Assembly: GCF_014202335.1 (NCBI RefSeq)
Contig: NZ_JACHGP010000005.1
Location: 372,001-436,000 of the forward strand
Reading direction: 5' to 3'
Origin: Mycobacterium sp. AZCC_0083
GTDB taxonomy: Bacteria; Actinomycetota; Actinomycetes; Mycobacteriales; Mycobacteriaceae
DNA: 64,000 nt
The notes under the pieces: generated by a model
The model's database searches: none
What the model was told of the DNA's origin: nothing
The model's input: only the letters and a program-made list of their open reading frames with translations
Part shown: piece after piece, positions 15,439 to 22,399 of the stretch
Layout of the letters: each line of letters begins with the position of its first letter
Position numbering within the stretch: position 1 is the stretch's first letter
Made by a program: the position numbers and the translations under genes

Positions 15439-16668
15439 TCAGCGGCGAACTGGGACCGGTTGCGGGACGCCGGGCGGTTCGGCGGCAGTCTCTTCTGGCT
15501 CGGTGATCCACGCGCTGAATACCGGCACGCCGCGCCATGCCGATGGACCGTCATCTCGCGCCGCGCACGCCAGGACCGCGTAGGGGCGGTTGAAGCGCAG
15601 GTCGATTCTCCGCACCAACACCTCGCGCGCCTTGGGGCGCGAGGGCATACTGCCTGCGACCATCGCGATCGCGGTCACCGCTGCCGCCTTGAATCCGGTC
15701 TTCGAATAGGAGGCGACGGCGGTCTGCTTCGCGCTGAAGTCCACCGGCAAGTCCTCGTCCCGTGCAAAACCGGTCAGCGCGTCGAACACCAACGGCACGC
15801 CGGGTGCGGTCGTCAGGTCGTGGTCGCTCGTCGCCGACCAGGCCGGCAGATGGCTGCGCCACTCTGCTTGGACGGATGGGCCGCCGACGCGCTGTTCCCG
15901 TCGGTCCGTCACGGTCCACGCGTGGCCGTCTGCCAGCTCTTCGACTGGCACCCGGCGCGCGGTTCGTTCGTCGCCTCGCAGCATCGCGGCGACCTGATGC
16001 GCCGCAGTGTCCACATCGGCGGGTGTCACATCAGGTGCCGCAATCACGCTGAGGACGTCCAGCGCCGACGATGCACGTGGTGCTGCCACCGCAACCAACC
16101 CGGCCGCGTTGGTCTCGGCCACCAACTGAATCCCAAAATCAAGCGTCAGAGCGCGGGCGATCACCGAACCGAATTCGCCACCGAGGTCGTCGGTAGTGTC
16201 CAGTGGCACGGACCAGGTGATGTCGGCCGCCAGCGCCGAGGCGAGCACCAGCCTGGTCAATTCGTCTATCTGGAGCGGGAATTCGTCGATCAGGCCGTTC
16301 GTGCGAGCCTGCGCCCAGGCGTTGGCCTGCGCCTGACTCGGCACTGGGCCCCGCTCCACGACGTCGGGCAGGGTCCGCGCCCATTCATCGAAGGCAGGCC
16401 CCAGCGCGCGGTCCCACACTGCCGCCGCTGCGGACACCGCGGGATGTGGGTCGCTCAGCAGTGTCCGTGCCCTCGCTGCGGCGTCGTCGACCGTCGTACC
16501 GAGGACGGCCTCGAGCTCGCGGCGGTTAGCACCCTTGGTGGCGGCGCCGACCAACGCCAGCAACAGCCACAGGCCCAACGGTGACGCCACGGCGTGCCGG
16601 CCAAGCAATGACCGATTGAACTGGGCCGCGTAGGCAGACACCAACTCCGAGTTCTCGACGACGGGCAT
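15439..16668 (-). CDS. Serpin-like protein (no signal peptide)
   Basis: A 409-residue protein with the serpin fold signature in order: SPLGLWLLLALVGAATKGAN (helix B region), NAWAQARTNGLIDEF, LVLASALAADITWSVPLD (strand 3A region), a hinge-like SKTGFKAAAVTAIAM, and the C-terminal FNRPYAVLACAARD...GVPVFSAWITEPE. Serpins inhibit serine or cysteine proteases by a suicide conformational change. Here hinge position P14 appears to be Phe instead of Thr/Ser, which in other serpins goes with loss of inhibition; the predicted scissile bond would fall near Gly-Ser. No secretion signal or transmembrane segment is visible. Target protease unknown. It runs convergent to the small secreted gene. Confidence 0.75.
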   Translation of the reverse strand: MPVVENSELVSAYAAQFNRSLLGRHAVASPLGLWLLLALVGAATKGANRRELEAVLGTTVDDAAARARTLLSDPHPAVSAAAAVWDRALGPAFDEWARTLPDVVERGPVPSQAQANAWAQARTNGLIDEFPLQIDELTRLVLASALAADITWSVPLDTTDDLGGEFGSVIARALTLDFGIQLVAETNAAGLVAVAAPRASSALDVLSVIAAPDVTPADVDTAAHQVAAMLRGDERTARRVPVEELADGHAWTVTDRREQRVGGPSVQAEWRSHLPAWSATSDHDLTTAPGVPLVFDALTGFARDEDLPVDFSAKQTAVASYSKTGFKAAAVTAIAMVAGSMPSRPKAREVLVRRIDLRFNRPYAVLACAARDDGPSAWRGVPVFSAWITEPEETAAEPPGVPQPVPVRR

Positions 16669-16707
16669 GGCGCAACCCTATCGGCGAACCGCGGTGGCCA
16701 ATCAGTT

Positions 16708-17625
16708 TCAGTGACAGAGCAAGTCGATCACCGCGGGCGCGCTGACCGTCGAGACCATCGTTGCCCCAAGGGCGATGCGCTGCCGCCATTGCATCCCCGG
16801 CTGGGCCGGATCGGCTAGCCGCACTGCGCGGGCGAGCACCGCGGTGCCCGCGGCAGCGAGCCCGTCGGCGGGTAAGCGCTGTGGCCCTGCCAGAGTGAGC
16901 AGGCCGGCGAGCAGCGGTCTGGTCCCGAACCGCCGTGCCGCGGCGTCGTCGGCGCACATCTCCAAGAGGTCGGCGACCGCAGCGGCGCCGCTGCGAAACA
17001 GTGGAAGGCGGGGAAGGCTGGTCGCCAGCCCTCGCAGGACCATCAGGAGCTCGTGGTGGTGACCGGCGATGTGGGCGTTCTCGTGGGCGAGCACTGCGGA
17101 AAGCTGGGAGCGATCCAATGCATCCAGTGCGCCCGTCGTGACGACGATCGCGTTGGGTTTACCGGAGACGCAGTAGGCCGCAGGGCGGTGAGCGTCGACG
17201 ACGATCACTCCTGGCCTATCGGTGGGGTGTCCGATCATCCTGGCCTCACGCGCGTGCTCGTGACTGCGGGCACGTAGGCCGAGGACCGACCGGCTGACGC
17301 GGCCGATCACGACGACTGAGATGGCCACGGCCGTTACGATCAGCACCACCGAACCCAGGCGGCCTGGCAGAGGGGCGCGCTCAGAGAGACCGAACAGCTT
17401 GAGACACAACGTCACTGCCGAGGAGTCCTTGATTCCGTCCACCACGGCGACGGCCAGGAGAGCGACCGCCCCGATCCAGGACAGCAGGGCCGCGCCGATC
17501 GCAGTCAGCCAGGCCGCAATTCCCATGTGCGGGGTGACGCCGGAACGCGTCAAACGCGTCAGCAGCGGCGGGGCCAGCCACGTCAGCACGCCGCCATAGA
17601 CCAGCAGCCACAGAGCCGTGGTCAC
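16708..17625 (-). CDS. M56-family membrane metallopeptidase (BlaR1-like, Rv1845c type)
   Basis: A 305-residue integral membrane peptidase. Hydrophobic segments lie at about residues 2-22, 32-65 and 93-110, with a further one at the C-terminus. The zinc motif HENAH (in AVLAHENAHIAGHHHELL) sits near residue 180 and the third-ligand region is LEMCADDAAARRFG. Unlike true BlaR1 it has no penicillin-binding domain. It overlaps the upstream BlaI gene by 4 bp, matching the mycobacterial Rv1846c-Rv1845c arrangement. It may cleave BlaI in response to envelope stress (inference from the family). Confidence 0.9.
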   Translation of the reverse strand: MTTALWLLVYGGVLTWLAPPLLTRLTRSGVTPHMGIAAWLTAIGAALLSWIGAVALLAVAVVDGIKDSSAVTLCLKLFGLSERAPLPGRLGSVVLIVTAVAISVVVIGRVSRSVLGLRARSHEHAREARMIGHPTDRPGVIVVDAHRPAAYCVSGKPNAIVVTTGALDALDRSQLSAVLAHENAHIAGHHHELLMVLRGLATSLPRLPLFRSGAAAVADLLEMCADDAAARRFGTRPLLAGLLTLAGPQRLPADGLAAAGTAVLARAVRLADPAQPGMQWRQRIALGATMVSTVSAPAVIDLLCH

Positions 17626-17990
17626 CGCTGGCGTCCCGCACGCCGCAGGGCCGCCTTGAATTGCGCGGATTCCTCTGCATTCATCTGCTCGACGAAGAAC
17701 GCCAACACCATGTCAGTGTCGCCGCCCGACTCGAAGGCGTCCCGCATCAATCTCGCCGACCGTTCCTCCCGGCTCATTGCCGCCGTGTAGAGGTACGCCT
17801 TCCCGCTGCGCTCGCGCTGCAGCCAGTTCTTGCGGTGCAGGTTGTCCATCGTCGAAAGAACAGTGGTGTACGCGATCTGACGCTCCGCGGAGAGCTCGTC
17901 GAAGACTTCTCGTACGGTCACGGCCTCTTCGTGATCCCAGACGCGGTCCATGATCACCGCTTCGAGGTCGCCGAAAGCTCGCTGTTGCAT
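17622..17990 (-). CDS. blaI: BlaI/MecI/CopY-family repressor
   Basis: A 122-residue winged-helix repressor: FGDLEAVIMDRVWDHEEAVT, then IAYTTVLSTMDNLHRKNWLQ recognition helix and wing (about residues 5-70), followed by the C-terminal dimerisation helices. BlaI proteins repress genes for cell-wall stress or beta-lactam response and are released when cleaved. ATG 17990 is preferred over ATG 17996 because AAGGAG is 6 bp before it and would abut the other. Its stop overlaps the M56 peptidase start, indicating a two-gene operon. Confidence 0.92.
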   Translation of the reverse strand: MQQRAFGDLEAVIMDRVWDHEEAVTVREVFDELSAERQIAYTTVLSTMDNLHRKNWLQRERSGKAYLYTAAMSREERSARLMRDAFESGGDTDMVLAFFVEQMNAEESAQFKAALRRAGRQR

Positions 17991-18045
17991 TGCCATCTCC
18001 TTCCTTCGACGACGTCGGCTGGCCTGAACATCAGGGTAGCGGCCA

Positions 18046-18753
18046 CTAGCTTTCGATCATGCGGGTCACATACGGGGTCATTCCACCGGTGCGTACGGGC
18101 GAGATCTTCACCGGCACCCCGGTTTGTTGCGCTTCGATCATCTGGCCACCACCGAGGTAGAGTGCTTCGTGCTGGCCCCCGCCCGGACCCCAGAACAACA
18201 CGTCACCGCGTTTGGCTTGGGACGGAGCAACTTTGCGGCCTGCGTTGTACTGATCGCCGGAAAAACGAGGAAGCAGAACGCCGACACCCGCGAACGCGTA
18301 GCGCACCAGGCCCGAGCAGTCGAACCCGACGGTGCCCGAGCCGGAGTCGATTCCACGGCTCGGTCCGTTGAGACTGCCGCCGCCCCATGAATAGGGCACG
18401 CCCATCTGCGATCCGGCTCGACGGATCACGTACTCGATGGCCTGCTTGCCGTAGACGCGGTTGCCACTGAGAGTTGCGCCTGGATCGGCGTCCGGGATGA
18501 TGCCAAGACCCGTCAAGAACTGGCGTCCCATGTCCATGGTGGTTTGGGCCGCGTTCGCCGTGGCCTGTAGCGAGGCGTTCGCGATCGCCAACGGATCCCC
18601 TGGCGCCCCTGCACTCAGAAGTTTCGGCAGCAACGGGTCCCAACCTCCGCCGACGGGATCAGCCTGGGCGGGCGTCGCCTGGACGATGGCGACAACCGCA
18701 CATCCGAGAAGGAGGAGCCGCCTGCGGCCGATTCGCCGCTCTGCCACGCTCAT
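18046..18753 (-). CDS. Secreted NlpC/P60 peptidoglycan endopeptidase
   Basis: A 235-residue exported protein. A signal peptide (RRRLLLLGCAVVAIVQATPAQA, cut before DPVG) precedes a short helical linker and the NlpC/P60 domain (about residues 105-235). The catalytic Cys is present in GFDCSGLVRYAF and the His in GQHEALYLGGG, so it is likely active, unlike RipD, which has lost the Cys. The family cleaves D-Glu-mDAP stem-peptide bonds and helps daughter-cell separation. It is divergent from the L,D-transpeptidase gene across 305 bp containing an MtrA-like box. Confidence 0.9.
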   Translation of the reverse strand: MSVAERRIGRRRLLLLGCAVVAIVQATPAQADPVGGGWDPLLPKLLSAGAPGDPLAIANASLQATANAAQTTMDMGRQFLTGLGIIPDADPGATLSGNRVYGKQAIEYVIRRAGSQMGVPYSWGGGSLNGPSRGIDSGSGTVGFDCSGLVRYAFAGVGVLLPRFSGDQYNAGRKVAPSQAKRGDVLFWGPGGGQHEALYLGGGQMIEAQQTGVPVKISPVRTGGMTPYVTRMIES

Positions 18754-18820
18754 CTACGGACCAACTAAGTACGTAAGGGCACCGGACACATTCCGAAGGT
18801 ACATCACTTCAGCCCCGCTA

Positions 18821-18835
18821 GTCACACTCGTAACA
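18821..18835. promoter_or_regulatory. MtrA-box-like direct repeat
   Basis: GTCACA-CTC-GTAACA: two hexamers 9 bp apart, matching the GTCACA/GTAACA direct repeats bound by the actinobacterial response regulator MtrA upstream of cell-wall hydrolase genes. It lies 68 bp upstream of the NlpC/P60 start. Confidence 0.45.
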
Positions 18836-19000
18836 GAACTACAGATGTGTAATTCACTGTGCGACTGCACATTCGGATGCCGTAGTCGAGCGCTGTAGAT
18901 CACGGGGAGGTCACGGTGCGTCTTCGAAACTCGTTCTCCGCAAACGTTAATCGACGAGGAGCAAAGACGTGTCGTCATGAGCACTCGGCTTTCCGTATCG

Positions 19001-19034
19001 TTATCTACTATTTAGGTACGTACGTAGTAGATAA
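19001..19034. promoter_or_regulatory. Perfect 10-bp inverted repeat upstream of L,D-transpeptidase
   Basis: TTATCTACTA, 14 bp, TAGTAGATAA, with a second palindrome GTACGTAC (19016-19023) inside the spacer. It ends 24 bp before ATG 19059. It is either an operator or a 5'-UTR hairpin; the lack of a U-tract and its position argue against a terminator. Confidence 0.55.
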
Positions 19035-19058
19035 GTTTCAAACGATGGAAGGGTGACA

Positions 19059-19895
19059 ATGCGGCATCGAATGAGACACGGCTTCGTCACCGCCGTGATG
19101 GCGGCTGGAGTCATGGGCGGGCTCGCGCACTCCACACCGGCCTCCGCCGAGCCAGACTCCGAGATGCCCGTCCCACCGGGTCTGTTCCATCTGAACCCAA
19201 CGTTCCCCGTTCCGCCGGCACCCGCCGGGCAGAACCCGACGCCCTACGTCGGGCCACCCGTCATCAACTTCCAGCGGCCCATCGCGGACCGGCCCCTCGC
19301 CCAGCAGGCGGTGCACGTCTCGTCCAATCCACCGGTCCCCGGCAAGTTCTACTGGATGAGCGACACCCAGTTGAGATGACGCCCCTTCGACTTCTGGCCC
19401 GCGCACACCACGGTCGACGTCGATGCCGGCGGCACCAAGTCGAGCTTCCGGACCGGTGATGCGCTCGTCGCGACCATCGACGACGCCACGCACCAAATGG
19501 AGGTCGTGCGCAACGGCAAACTCGAGAAGACGATCCCCGTGTCGCTCGGCAAGAAGGGTCACGAAACCCCGAACGGCACCTACTACGTATTGGAGAGGTT
19601 CGCCGACATCGTGATGGACTCGTCCACGTACGGCGTTCCGATCGATTCGGTCGAGGGCTACAAGCTCAAGGTCCAAGACGCCGTCCGCATCAGCAACAGC
19701 GGCATCTTCGTCCACGACGCACCGTGGTCGGTGAACGACCAGGGCAAGCGCAACGTCAGTCACGGCTGCCCCAATCTCAGCCCGGCCAACGCACAGTGGT
19801 TCTACGACAACTTCGGCACCGGGGACCCCGTCGTGGTCAAGAATTCCGTCGGCAACTACACCGAGAACGACGGCGCTCAGGACTGGCAGATCTAA
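19059..19895 (+). pseudogene. L,D-transpeptidase interrupted by one in-frame TGA
   Basis: The frame from ATG 19059 to the stop at 19893-19895 would encode a 278-position YkuD-type L,D-transpeptidase, which forms 3-3 peptidoglycan cross-links outside the membrane. A signal peptide (cut near PASA-EPD), a Pro-rich stretch and the catalytic domain with IFVHDAPW and SHGCPNL (Cys at codon 237) are all in one frame. Codon 107 is TGA (19377-19379), in MSDTQLR-stop-RPFDFWP, where relatives have Trp; TGG to TGA is one base. Everything downstream is intact, so this is a recent nonsense mutation or a sequencing error. Reinitiation at ATG 19497 could still make the catalytic half, but unsecreted. Confidence 0.8.
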
Positions 19896-19940
19896 CGACG
19901 GGATTGGCGCTTACTGCGGGATGGCACTAATTTTCTCGGG

Positions 19941-20939
19941 GTGATGTCCTCAGCTGCTGGTCGAGTCGCACGATGGATCGTTCCCTTCATGGCGGTGACG
20001 ACCGTCGCCGGCTTCGTTTCCTCGACGGACCTAGAGATCGTCCGAGCCCCGGCAGTGCGCCTGGTCGACAACGCCAACCCGCTCGACGGACAGAACTTCT
20101 ATGTCAACCCGGCCTCGAAGGCGAAGGCAGCCGCGGATGGTGCGAATCCGCCGAGTGCCGAGTTGAACGCCATCGCCAACACGCCGACGGCCTACTGGAT
20201 GGACAATCTGTCCACTCCCGCCGTGGACGCGAAGTACATCTCCGCGGCGCAGGCTGCCGGCACCATGCCGATTCTGGCGCTCTACGGAATCCCGCACCGC
20301 GACTGCGGGAGCTTCGCCGCAGGCGGGTTCGGATCGGCCGATGCGTACAAGGGCTGGATCGACGGCGTCGCGGGCGCCATCGGTGGCGGGCCTGCCGCGG
20401 TCATCCTCGAACCCGACGCGCTGGCCATGGCCGACTGTCTTTCAGCAGGCCAGCGCCAGGAACGCCTCGACTTGATCAGCTACGCCGTCGACACGCTGAC
20501 CCGCAATCCAGCCACGGCTGTGTACATCGACGCCGGTCACTCGCGTTGGGTCAGCGCCGACAAGATGGCTGCGATGCTCAACCAGGTCGGCGTTGGCAAG
20601 GCGCGGGGGTTCAGCCTCAACACCGCGAACTTCTTCAGCACTGGCGAGGAAGTCGGTTACGGCGACGCGATTTCGGGGATGACGAACGGTGCGCACTACG
20701 TCATTGACACGTCCCGCAACGGAGCCGGGCCAGCCGACGGCGAGATGTACTGGTGCAATCCGAGTGGGCGGGCCCTCGGCGCCGCGCCGACCACCGCGAC
20801 CGGGAACGGAAACGTCGACGCCTTCCTGTGGGTGAAGCGTCCAGGGGAGTCCGACGGCTCGTGCGGCCAGGGAGATCCTGGCGCGGGCCGCTTCGTCAAC
20901 AGTTTCGCCATCGACCTGGCCCGCAACGCGGGCCAGTAG
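19941..20939 (+). CDS. Glycoside hydrolase family 6 (cellulase-like), secreted
   Basis: A 332-residue GH6 beta-1,4-glucanase, like mycobacterial CelA1. An N-terminal signal or anchor (WIVPFMAVTTVAGFVSS) precedes the catalytic barrel. Conserved acidic residues are visible in IPHRDCGSF (Asp121) and ILEPDALA (Asp159, the expected general acid), with further family blocks YIDAGHSRWV, FSLNTANFF and LWVKRPGESDG. There is no cellulose-binding module. It starts 45 bp after the broken L,D-transpeptidase gene, possibly on the same transcript. It may act on cellulose or on related glucan in mycobacterial biofilms. Confidence 0.92.
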   Translation: MMSSAAGRVARWIVPFMAVTTVAGFVSSTDLEIVRAPAVRLVDNANPLDGQNFYVNPASKAKAAADGANPPSAELNAIANTPTAYWMDNLSTPAVDAKYISAAQAAGTMPILALYGIPHRDCGSFAAGGFGSADAYKGWIDGVAGAIGGGPAAVILEPDALAMADCLSAGQRQERLDLISYAVDTLTRNPATAVYIDAGHSRWVSADKMAAMLNQVGVGKARGFSLNTANFFSTGEEVGYGDAISGMTNGAHYVIDTSRNGAGPADGEMYWCNPSGRALGAAPTTATGNGNVDAFLWVKRPGESDGSCGQGDPGAGRFVNSFAIDLARNAGQ

Positions 20940-20948
20940 GGCACCGAG

Positions 20949-21515
20949 CTAGCTGGCGCCGAGGATCTTGATCGCGAAGACGAGCGAGTCACCCGGCAGG
21001 ATGCCTGCGCTGGGCTGACCGTCGGGGTAGCCGTCGGCAGAGGCCATCGCGACCGCGACCGTCGACCCGACCTTCTGTCCTGCGATCGCCTTCTGGAAGC
21101 CCGGCACGACTCGGAGGAGCGAGAACTCCGCCGGGGCGCCGCGTTGGAAGCTGCTGTCGAAGACGGACCCGTCGCGGCCGTTGACGCCCTGGTAGCACAC
21201 CGAGACCGTCTGCGAGTTCTTCACGACCGGACCGTCACCGGTCGTCAGCGTGTGCACGTCGGTCTCGGTCACGCTGAACGGTCCCGCAACGTTGACGAGC
21301 GGTGCCGTCGTGTCCGTCGGACCGATGACCGAGATGCTGCCGGTGGTCCCCGCAAGGGTCCAACCTGCTGGGGCACCGCTCTGCGGCGCTGCCGTTGGGC
21401 ACGTGCCTGCGGCTGATGCGGTTTCGGCGGTGGTAGCGCATGCGGCGAGCGTCATGGCGAATGATGCGGCGCAAGCTGCCAGGGCAACGGAGGGAGACAC
21501 ACGAGTGGAGATCAC
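20949..21515 (-). CDS. FKBP-type peptidyl-prolyl isomerase lipoprotein
   Basis: An approximately 188-residue exported protein. A hydrophobic leader ending in the lipobox TLAAC predicts lipidation of that Cys. After a Thr/Ala-rich linker, the C-terminal FKBP domain shows VSVCYQGVNGRDGSVFDSSF, then VVPGFQKAIAGQKVGS and ILPGDSLVFAIKILGAS. The GYPDGQPSAGI segment replaces the usual AYG loop. It would fold proline-containing exported proteins outside the membrane. The start is uncertain: GTG 21515, a later GTG, or TTG 21542. It converges with the GH6 gene, 10 bp apart. Confidence 0.87.
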   Translation of the reverse strand: MISTRVSPSVALAACAASFAMTLAACATTAETASAAGTCPTAAPQSGAPAGWTLAGTTGSISVIGPTDTTAPLVNVAGPFSVTETDVHTLTTGDGPVVKNSQTVSVCYQGVNGRDGSVFDSSFQRGAPAEFSLLRVVPGFQKAIAGQKVGSTVAVAMASADGYPDGQPSAGILPGDSLVFAIKILGAS

Positions 21516-21584
21516 CGTCGATACGCTACAAGCCGCACCCAAGCCGTCCTCGCGAGAGCCTTCGCATGGATTGGCGGGCTGAGG

Positions 21585-22295
21585 TCACGCAGCTGGCATG
21601 GACCGAACCAACACCCTGCTCGTCTCGGCCGCCGGCGCCAATGTCACGGCTGGCCGTGCGACCTGCCACCGTTCGCATCCGTCACGCAACGCGTCGTCGA
21701 CGGCATTGACTATCGCCGTCAATTGCGGTGCTTGGTCATTCAACCAAATCTCGGTCGATCCACCGCTGAGCATGATGCGATGTATCGGCGATCCGCAGGT
21801 CTTCAGCAGCGCCGACCGGCACAGCAGCCGCTCGGCTGCCGACGCCCATTCCAATGCACCCCCGGAATCGTCCACGTCGCTGTGTAGTCCGACGACCTTC
21901 AATCGGCGGTCCCCCAGCACCAGCGGGGAGCGGTCGTCGAGGTAGACGTAGAGCGTCCGCTGAGCGCACTCGCCCAAACGGGCGATGTGCTGTTCCGTGC
22001 GCACGATGAAGCGAAAGACGCCGAGGTTCACCGCCCGGCGCGTGCACCCGGTCGCCGGGCCGCACTGGAACACGATCTGGCTGGACCGAATGCGGTTGTA
22101 CTGCAAGAAGTCCAAGTCATCGTCGTCGTGGGCGGTGACCGTGATGCCCTGCTCCCGAACCCAGGCCGCCAAGGCGTGATCGTTCAGCGCGGACGCGGGT
22201 ACGCCGTATCCGGCACCCGCGATGACGCGGCGCGTCAGCTGAATCGAGTCATGCAGTCGCGGAGGATGGTTCGAGGTATCAGGAACAGGTGTCAT
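21585..22295 (-). CDS. LysA-like PLP-barrel paralogue, apparently without the PLP lysine
   Basis: A 236-residue protein resembling the alpha/beta-barrel half of group IV (DapDC/ornithine decarboxylase-like) PLP enzymes: GITVTAHDDDDLDFLQYN, IVFQCGPATGC, AVNLGVFRFIVRTEQHI, LKVVGLHSDVDDSGG and IHRIMLSGGST follow the order of successive barrel strands. The YA-x-KAN segment that carries the PLP lysine, and the C-terminal beta domain, are absent, so decarboxylase activity is unlikely. ATG 22295 is chosen as start; frames upstream overlap the ABC-F gene. The role is unknown; a regulatory or degenerate paralogue is possible. Confidence 0.6.
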   Translation of the reverse strand: MTPVPDTSNHPPRLHDSIQLTRRVIAGAGYGVPASALNDHALAAWVREQGITVTAHDDDDLDFLQYNRIRSSQIVFQCGPATGCTRRAVNLGVFRFIVRTEQHIARLGECAQRTLYVYLDDRSPLVLGDRRLKVVGLHSDVDDSGGALEWASAAERLLCRSALLKTCGSPIHRIMLSGGSTEIWLNDQAPQLTAIVNAVDDALRDGCERWQVARPAVTLAPAAETSRVLVRSMPAA

Positions 22296-22399
22296 GAATC
22301 CAGATGTACGCGCAGGCTCACCCGTCGGCCGGTCTCGTACGCGCTCTTGACACTTGCTGAGCAAATACTTACGCATCCTTGATAGCCGCCGGCCTGAGG

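Larger units (their letters stand above)
18754..19058. other. Divergent intergenic region between two cell-wall genes
   Basis: A 305-bp control region serving NlpC/P60 (minus) and the L,D-transpeptidase gene (plus). Contents: the direct repeat at 18821-18835, a long inverted repeat at 19001-19034, and GGAAGGG as ribosome binding site before ATG 19059. No coding frame looks real. Confidence 0.6.

Noticed and set aside
18754..18900. c-di-AMP (ydaO-type) riboswitch in the NlpC/P60 leader
   Set aside because: Such switches precede some actinobacterial wall hydrolases, but the leader is short and the conserved core was not found.
19377..19400. Selenocysteine or programmed readthrough at the TGA in the L,D-transpeptidase
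   Set aside because: The position corresponds to a conserved Trp, not a redox residue, and no obvious SECIS-like hairpin directly follows; a nonsense mutation is simpler.
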